In this document: in pieces, positions 32,990 to 37,399 of the stretch
Layout: the number at the start of each line of letters is the position of its first letter
Position numbering within the stretch: position 1 is the first letter of the stretch
From: Lachnospiraceae bacterium
GTDB taxonomy: Bacteria > Bacillota > Clostridia > Lachnospirales > Lachnospiraceae
Reading direction: 5' to 3'
Length of the DNA: 37,399 nt
Assembly: GCA_009911035.1 (NCBI GenBank)
Contig: QXWO01000054.1
Location: forward strand, 1-37,399
Translations under genes and position numbers: made by a program
Notes under the pieces: model-generated
Told to the model about the DNA's origin: nothing
Seen by the model: the letters and a program-made list of their open reading frames with translations, nothing else
The model's database searches: none

Positions 32990-33298
32990 ATGATAAATGT
33001 ATTACAGCGAATCGTTGAATTAAGAGAAGAACGTCATTGGACAGAATATCAGCTTGCCGAGAAATCCGGACTTACACAATCCACAATTTCTTCCTGGTAC
33101 AGGAAAAACATGCTACCTACAATTCCATCACTGACTAAAATTTGTGATGCTTTTGGTATATCCATTTCACAGTTTTTCTTGGAAAACCACCACCAGGCTG
33201 TACTTTTGAATGAGCGGGAGCTTTCTCTTCTTAAGGCTTCCTCCAAACTGAATCCCAGCCAGTATGATGCGCTTCTGCATTTTCTTGAAACAATATAA
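32990..33298 (+). CDS. XRE-family small transcriptional regulator
   Basis: A 102-aa helix-turn-helix protein. Residues 6-65 are the Cro/C1-type domain (RIVELREERHWTEYQLAEKSGLTQSTISSWYRKNMLPTIPSLTKICDAFGISISQFF), followed by a short helical tail. An ATG at 32978 is also open; ATG 32990 has GGTGA just upstream and starts with the usual short leader, so I chose it. It is divergent from the acyltransferase remnant. A TATAAT at 32955-32960 is the likely -10, with no good -35. Confidence 0.88.
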   Translation: MINVLQRIVELREERHWTEYQLAEKSGLTQSTISSWYRKNMLPTIPSLTKICDAFGISISQFFLENHHQAVLLNERELSLLKASSKLNPSQYDALLHFLETI

Positions 33299-33301
33299 CT
33301 T

Positions 33302-33317
33302 TTTGCCCGTGGGCAAA
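33302..33317. other. Short hairpin after the XRE gene
   Basis: TTTGCCC and GGGCAAA form a 7-bp inverted repeat around GT, a few bases after the stop. It is followed by ATAGCC and is not by itself a terminator. Confidence 0.4.
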
Positions 33318-33348
33318 TAGCCTGTTGCTTTTGGGTGTGACAAACTTA

Positions 33349-33378
33349 ATCCCCCGCTGCAGACAGCGGGGGATTTTA
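33349..33378 (+). terminator. Rho-independent terminator of the XRE gene
   Basis: ATCCCCCGCTG pairs perfectly (11 bp) with CAGCGGGGGAT around CAGA and is followed by TTTA. It lies 50 bp past the XRE stop. The first unit of a 37-bp repeat cluster begins directly after it. Confidence 0.88.
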
Positions 33379-33515
33379 TTACAAACGCAGTCTCGCGGAA
33401 CATGGCAGCGTTTGTTACAATAAGCTGTCTCACAGAGCGTGGCAGCGTTTGTTACTATAAGCCGATTCACAAAGCGTCACGGCGTTTGTTACTATAAATT
33501 GTCTCACGAAGCTTC
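33377..33515. repeat. 37-bp repeat, three units plus a partial (site F)
   Basis: Minus-oriented units at about 33382-33417 (36 bp, diverged), 33418-33454 and 33455-33491 are followed by a partial unit to about 33515. Between the last two full units the paired core changes from GCTG/CAGC to GCCG/CGGC, a compensatory change. It lies between convergent XRE and nitrilase genes. Confidence 0.88.
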
Positions 33516-33622
33516 CCAGAGCATGTTTGAAAAATGCTTTCTGATTCATTAGGGGCAGGATCGATTCTTTCATATGCGCAAGACACAAGTGTCTATATCT
33601 TCTCCGTACAATTTTATATCCT

Positions 33623-34519
33623 TTACTCCCGATAGTTTTTCCTTACAAATGGTTCATGGATTTTTGTATCCACTAAAAGTCCATACTTCTTCGGATGCCG
33701 GTATGCATTTCCGTGTACTTCTTTTTCACGGTAACTGCGGAGCTGTTCCAAATCAAGGTCAGCCATATAAATTCCCTCCTGTCCGTCCGCCTGTAAAATA
33801 CAGGTATCACGGGAACCACTTAAATCAGGAATATACGCCGCTCCGTCAAAAACACTTGAACCGCCGTTGCAGTCGGGTACCGTTTCAGGATAATTACAGG
33901 TGGCTATCGCCGTCATGTTTTCATAAGCTCTGGCACGGAGCTGGGAAAGACGGTTGATTTCCATGGGACAGGCATTTGGAACAAGGATAAGTTCAGCGCC
34001 TTTCAACATCAAAATCCTGGCGCTTTCAGGAAACTCCCTGTCATAGCAGATCATAGCGCCAACTTTTACCCCGCCGCATGATGTATCAAGTTCCGTAACA
34101 TAAAAATATTCCCCCGGCGTCAAATTATGTTCTACCTCAAAGTCGCAGGTATGTACTTTGGCATACACAAATTTCTGTTCTCCAAATCTGTCAAAAAGGA
34201 TTAGTGAATTGCGGGGCGCATTATCATATTTTTCAAGTAAAGTTATGCCAACCGCCATATTAAGTTCTTTCGCAAGATGGCCAAAAGCAGTGACGAATTC
34301 GCTTTGGGCAGAGACAGCTTCCTCTTTCCATTCGTTAAAAGGTCTGTCGCAAATGTTATATCCATTGCTCCACATTTCAGGAAACAATGCAATATCCGCG
34401 CCGTTTTCTTTGGCTTTCCTGCAATATCTGATTCCTTTTTCCAAATTTTCCTCCAAGGTTTTACAGGGGGCGATCTGCAATAAAGCAATTTTTAAATTAC
34501 ATGTTGATTTCTGATTCAA
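33623..34519 (-). CDS. Nitrilase-superfamily carbon-nitrogen hydrolase
   Basis: A 298-aa soluble amidohydrolase with the Glu-Lys-Cys triad: Glu48 in ALFPEMWSNG, Lys121 in VYAKVHTCDFE and Cys158 in GAMICYDREFPE. This is the family of amidases, N-carbamoylputrescine amidohydrolase and omega-amidase; the sequence does not say which. The start is TTG at 34519, 7 bp after GGAAGGAG; no ATG lies in frame nearby. It may be a monocistron. Confidence 0.92.
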   Translation of the reverse strand: MNQKSTCNLKIALLQIAPCKTLEENLEKGIRYCRKAKENGADIALFPEMWSNGYNICDRPFNEWKEEAVSAQSEFVTAFGHLAKELNMAVGITLLEKYDNAPRNSLILFDRFGEQKFVYAKVHTCDFEVEHNLTPGEYFYVTELDTSCGGVKVGAMICYDREFPESARILMLKGAELILVPNACPMEINRLSQLRARAYENMTAIATCNYPETVPDCNGGSSVFDGAAYIPDLSGSRDTCILQADGQEGIYMADLDLEQLRSYREKEVHGNAYRHPKKYGLLVDTKIHEPFVRKNYRE

Positions 34520-34606
34520 AGCTGACTCCTTCCATATTTATACTTCTTTGATTTTTACTACTATATATTACCATATAACCGCTTATTTCTCCATAAAATC
34601 AGACGG

Positions 34607-35074
34607 TCAAATAGTTTTTCTGTGCTGCATGTGTATTCCTACATGCCCAATCCCTAAGATAAGTGTTGCTATCAGCATCCACAGCACCTTTCCATATATC
34701 CCCAACATAAAAAATGCCATGACTGGCAGGGTTGCCCCGGCAAGAGGTATGCCAAAAAAACCACTGTAAAAGTCTGATAACCTTCGCTCACTCCGAAAAT
34801 AGCGTATCCACCACACTTCATACATAATCATTAAAACGAAAGCTGCAATCAGCCATAAGGACCAGGGCGTCCATTTATGTATATTAAAATCAGAAAATGC
34901 CAATGAACAGCAGCAGACCATCCCTTCCCCCAGCCTTTCAAAAAACAGCAAAACCTTATTTTCTTTTTCCGATGTATACCCTTGCGGTTTTCTTTTTGAC
35001 CACATGATATTTGGAATAAACAACATCAATAAAAAGAGAAATCCTATATAGGAAAACCCTAAATTGCCAGACAT
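34607..35074 (-). CDS. Small integral membrane protein, unknown
   Basis: A 155-aa protein with four hydrophobic helices at about 6-22, 50-60 (weak), 73-90 and 113-150 (two close helices). SKRKPQGYTSEKENKVLLFFERLGEG forms a charged cytoplasmic loop. ATG has a GGAGG site 8 bp upstream. I do not recognise a family with certainty. It sits upstream of the nitrilase gene on the same strand, with an 87-bp gap. Confidence 0.7.
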   Translation of the reverse strand: MSGNLGFSYIGFLFLLMLFIPNIMWSKRKPQGYTSEKENKVLLFFERLGEGMVCCCSLAFSDFNIHKWTPWSLWLIAAFVLMIMYEVWWIRYFRSERRLSDFYSGFFGIPLAGATLPVMAFFMLGIYGKVLWMLIATLILGIGHVGIHMQHRKTI

Positions 35075-35217
35075 ACCATCATCCTCCCTCCAAAAATTTT
35101 TTGCCGCCTGCCCGCTTCTTTACCGTACATGAGCATCTTTATTTCATCCCCCCCTGCACCCCTGTGCTATCGTGAAAAGACGCAATTACTCTCAAAGCTA
35201 CAACAGAAGAAAGCAAA

Positions 35218-35247
35218 TTTACATGCCTGCTATTTGTATGCTATAAT
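35218..35247 (+). promoter_or_regulatory. Promoter of the DNA alkylation protein gene
   Basis: TTTACA at 35218-35223, an 18-bp spacer and TATAAT at 35242-35247, with an extended -10 (TGC directly before it). The start falls near 35254, leaving a leader of about 26 nt that contains GGGAG. Confidence 0.75.
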
Positions 35248-35279
35248 AATAGTACTTTATTTTACGGGAGTAAACAGGC

Positions 35280-36026
35280 ATGAAACACAAAGACCATTAT
35301 AATGATGACTATATTCTTGATCTTTCCCAAAAAATATTTTCAGTGATGCCAGATTTTGATCAAGAAAATTTTTGTCATTCTCTCATTGGCAGGTTAGATG
35401 ATAAAGAATTATTTGCAAGGCTTGATTATATTGTAGATGCCATGCAGGACAGTATGGCTGATGATTACTCCAAAAATATCCAGGCATTTTTTAATATGCT
35501 GGGGCCGGAGTTAGCACAGCCCGAAGGAATGTTCAATTTAGGATGGTGGCTGTGGCCAATTGGCAGGTATGTAGAGCGATGCGGAAATGAGAACTGGCGT
35601 TTATCCCTCTGCTTTTTGAAAGAATTGACCAAACGGTTTACTGGTGAATATGCGATTCGCCCTCTGCTAAAAGAACATCCCAAAGAAGTAATGGATGAGT
35701 TAATAAAGTGGACACTTGAAGAAAACGTTCATATCAGAAGGCTTGCAAGTGAAGGCGTCAGAATACGCCTGCCCTGGTCGCAAAAATTATTTGTTGCACT
35801 GGATGAATTTGAACGCTATATGAATATTCTTACAAACTTAAAAGATGATCCTGAAAAATTTGTTCAAAAAAGTGTGGGAAATAATCTCAATGATTTATAT
35901 AAAGATGACCCGGAGAAAGCAGATTTTATTATTTCGCAGTGGAAAAAATCAGGACAGAGCAAGGCGCAGGATTGGATCATAAAGCATGGACGGAGAAATC
36001 AAAAGGAAGGAAGCCTTGCCCTGTAA
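35280..36026 (+). CDS. DNA alkylation repair protein (AlkC/AlkD-like HEAT repeats)
   Basis: A 248-aa all-helical protein made of HEAT-like repeats. WWLWPIGRYVERCGNENW and the block EENVHIRRLASEGVRIRLPWSQKL match AlkC/AlkD-type DNA glycosylases, which remove N3- and N7-alkylated purines without base flipping. VQKSVGNNLNDLYKDDPE is the usual late repeat. Start ATG has GGGAG 9 bp upstream. A 37-bp repeat unit and an unknown gene follow on the same strand, probably co-transcribed. Confidence 0.88.
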   Translation: MKHKDHYNDDYILDLSQKIFSVMPDFDQENFCHSLIGRLDDKELFARLDYIVDAMQDSMADDYSKNIQAFFNMLGPELAQPEGMFNLGWWLWPIGRYVERCGNENWRLSLCFLKELTKRFTGEYAIRPLLKEHPKEVMDELIKWTLEENVHIRRLASEGVRIRLPWSQKLFVALDEFERYMNILTNLKDDPEKFVQKSVGNNLNDLYKDDPEKADFIISQWKKSGQSKAQDWIIKHGRRNQKEGSLAL

Positions 36027-36038
36027 ACAAGCTTAATG

Positions 36039-36075
36039 TAACAAACGCCGACGCGCTTCGCGAATCGGCTTATTG
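36039..36075. repeat. 37-bp repeat, single unit (site G)
   Basis: One exact-length unit in plus orientation, TAACAAACGCCGACGCGC to TCGGCTTATTG, followed by TAATAAAATTT as at the end of site E. The core pairs GCCGA with TCGGC, differing from other copies by matched changes. It lies in the 77 bp between the alkylation gene and the next gene. Confidence 0.9.
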
Positions 36076-36103
36076 TAATAAAATTTATTGGAGGATGAAT
36101 GCT

Positions 36104-36523
36104 ATGGATATTTTGGAGCAGGAGATTGCAAAAATTGAGGCATCTATTGATGAATACAATGAGGCGGATACACTTGTAATGTATGACAGCATGGAGGCCA
36201 TTGCGAAGGAGGGCTATAAATCGGAGGCAGTTGAACCGCTATTACAGTTGTTTGAGCGGCATCCCACAGCCTATTTTGGCGATCCCGGTGCGATTGTACA
36301 TTTTATTGAGCAATTTGGCGGGGAATACGAAAATTATCTTGCAGCATCGGTAAAAAGAACTCCGGCAGACACAACAGTCTGGATGTTAAACAGATGTATT
36401 AATGCTGGAGCGCATACAGAGGAATTTATCGGTATTTTGAAAGAAATTGCAGGAAGGGCAGATGTTGATGCGTCTATTAAAGAACGTGCACAAGAATATT
36501 TGGACTTTCAGACAAATCGTTAA
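36104..36523 (+). CDS. Unknown small acidic protein
   Basis: A 139-aa soluble, helical, acidic protein (MDILEQEIAKIEASIDEYNE...). Helices recur (AVEPLLQLFERHP, GAIVHFIEQFGGEYENYLAASV, EFIGILKEIAGRADVDASIKERAQEYL) as in HEAT-like or some polymorphic-toxin immunity proteins, but I cannot name a family. ATG at 36104 has GGAGG 9 bp upstream; the longer frame from 35939 reads through the repeat. It may share a transcript with the DNA alkylation gene. Confidence 0.7.
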   Translation: MDILEQEIAKIEASIDEYNEADTLVMYDSMEAIAKEGYKSEAVEPLLQLFERHPTAYFGDPGAIVHFIEQFGGEYENYLAASVKRTPADTTVWMLNRCINAGAHTEEFIGILKEIAGRADVDASIKERAQEYLDFQTNR

Positions 36524-36536
36524 ACTCTATTTTGCA

Positions 36537-36587
36537 GGGAGCAGGCATGTTTGTTTCAATGTATTTTCATAGCTGCCTGCCCCTTTC
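36537..36587. terminator. Terminator after the unknown gene
   Basis: GGGAGCAGGCA (36537-36547) pairs with TGCCTGCCCC (36574-36583), with one bulged A and a long loop, followed by TTTCT. It separates convergent genes. Confidence 0.6.
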
Positions 36588-36602
36588 TACAAGTATGAAT
36601 CA

Positions 36603-37016
36603 CTATTTCCGATTCGGTTTTCTTTTAATAGCCAGCATTTTAATATAATCATCAAATTCAGAAGTATTAGCCGGTTCAAACATTACCCACTTTCCATCAT
36701 GATAGGTTTGGGCTTCGTCATACTGCCTGCAGACAGCAGCAGAAAGAGTATCTCTTATATCTTCAAATTTCGCTCTCTCATCTTTTCCAAAGATAATCAT
36801 GAAACCGACGCAATTACTTTTTGCGTATAAACTGCAAAGGGTTTTACCACCTCTTCGATATTTATACTCGTAAGTCCAATTCTTGCCACCAGTATTCCAT
36901 AACCGCTCCATTTCGTATTTTTCATCAATGGCCGAACACAACTCCTGCCAAACTTCAAATAAAGGCTGACCCAGCAATTCAGTCATGGTTGATTGAGACG
37001 GAATATTTTCAAGCAT
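36603..37016 (-). CDS. DUF3788-family protein
   Basis: A 137-aa protein. LLGQPLFEVWQELCSAIDEKYEMERLWNTGGKNWTYEYKYRRGGKTLCSLYA and the C-terminal YHDGKWVMFE...IKRKPNRK are the hallmark blocks of DUF3788, a family of unknown function common in gut anaerobes. The frame is open to 37175, but ATG at 37016 has GGAGGGG and an extended -10 (TGC-TATACT, about 37064-37056) lies just upstream. The extra 53 residues do not look like the family, so the shorter form is preferred. Confidence 0.82.
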   Translation of the reverse strand: MLENIPSQSTMTELLGQPLFEVWQELCSAIDEKYEMERLWNTGGKNWTYEYKYRRGGKTLCSLYAKSNCVGFMIIFGKDERAKFEDIRDTLSAAVCRQYDEAQTYHDGKWVMFEPANTSEFDDYIKMLAIKRKPNRK

Positions 37017-37399
37017 TATATCCCCTCCGTAAATTTCAATTAGTTTGTTGCTATAAGTATAGCACACTGTCATATTGTTTCCACAGGAAATAAGGAACTT
37101 TTCTAATCCCTCTTTAAGTTCTCCAATCTTACTATATCCCTCTGCAAACTCAAGTTTCTCAAGCTCTTTCTTCATTTATGTCATTGGCACTTTATTTTTG
37201 CCGCTTATATTGATACCACACAGAAATACAATATTTCAAATTCGCTGCCAGATTTCAACTTCCGATTGTGATTTGATGATTTTTAAGGGAAATATTAGCT
37301 GTTATATTATATTATTAAAATCTCCGCTAACCCTTGAAAACACTAAATTTATAGCAGGTGAGCTTTCCCTTAAAGTTTCCCTCGTGTTATATATTCCCA
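37017..37399. other. AT-rich right edge with DUF3788 promoter
   Basis: On the minus strand an extended -10 at 37064-37056 probably starts the DUF3788 transcript. Apart from the doubtful upstream extension of that frame to 37175, I see no gene. The last 200 bases are AT-rich and without a recognisable structure. Confidence 0.4.

Noticed and set aside
35939-36103. Longer version of the 139-aa protein overlapping the DNA alkylation gene
   Set aside because: The extension overlaps the upstream gene out of frame and then reads through a repeat unit; the strong ribosome site is at 36104.

Overview
The window looks like chromosomal DNA of a low- to mid-GC anaerobic Bacillota, most likely a Lachnospiraceae-type gut Clostridia. 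This is inferred from the strong AGGAGG-type ribosome sites, the mix of families (BMP-type nucleoside ABC transporter, EFR1-type flavodoxin/ferredoxin, GHKL/LytTR two-component pairs, DUF3788, a BceAB-like ABC pair) and the absence of Gram-negative features. No rRNA, tRNA, phage, transposase or CRISPR array was recognised.

Layout. (1) 276-9346, minus strand: a nucleoside uptake and salvage operon. In transcription order it holds a lipoprotein receptor, a double ATPase, two permeases, a nucleoside hydrolase and ribokinase, followed by a MATE exporter and an S66 LD-carboxypeptidase. (2) 9347-9749: a divergent control region with two good sigma-A promoters and nested palindromes. (3) 9750-11654, plus strand: a one-piece fusion of a LacI-type repressor with a complete PfkB/ribokinase domain, the most unusual gene here. 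(4) 11715-13165: a PIN/NYN-like protein and a zinc-ribbon membrane protein. (5) 13321-15549: a lipoprotein with a propeller-like N-terminal half and an ABC solute-binding C-terminal half. (6) 15623-20912: a BceAB-like ABC transporter divergent from a LytTR regulator/GHKL kinase pair, with repeated LytTR-like boxes between them. (7) 20930-23403: a broken GNAT gene, a metallo-beta-lactamase-fold hydrolase and an unknown protein. (8) 23457-27646: yaaA, a TetR-controlled MFS exporter with a small leader ORF and three operators, and an esterase. (9) 27798-31566: a PH-like protein, a second LytTR/GHKL pair and an EFR1-type ferredoxin. (10) 31564-37399: a six-copy 37-bp tandem array, a frameshifted acyltransferase, an XRE regulator, a nitrilase-family amidohydrolase, a small membrane protein, an AlkC/AlkD-like DNA alkylation protein, an unknown protein and a DUF3788 protein.

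How it works together. The operon suggests this flow: a nucleoside is bound by the receptor, imported, cleaved to base and ribose, and the ribose is phosphorylated by RbsK. The divergent LacI-ribokinase fusion probably reads ribose or a nucleoside and may also phosphorylate it. The BceAB-like transporter and its neighbouring two-component pair look like a peptide-antibiotic sensing and detoxification module with shared regulatory DNA.

The main unexplained structure is a dispersed repeat with an exact 37-bp period, found at seven places (about 17 units). It occurs singly or as head-to-tail arrays, has a hairpin core whose paired positions covary between copies, and supplies the stop codons of at least three genes.
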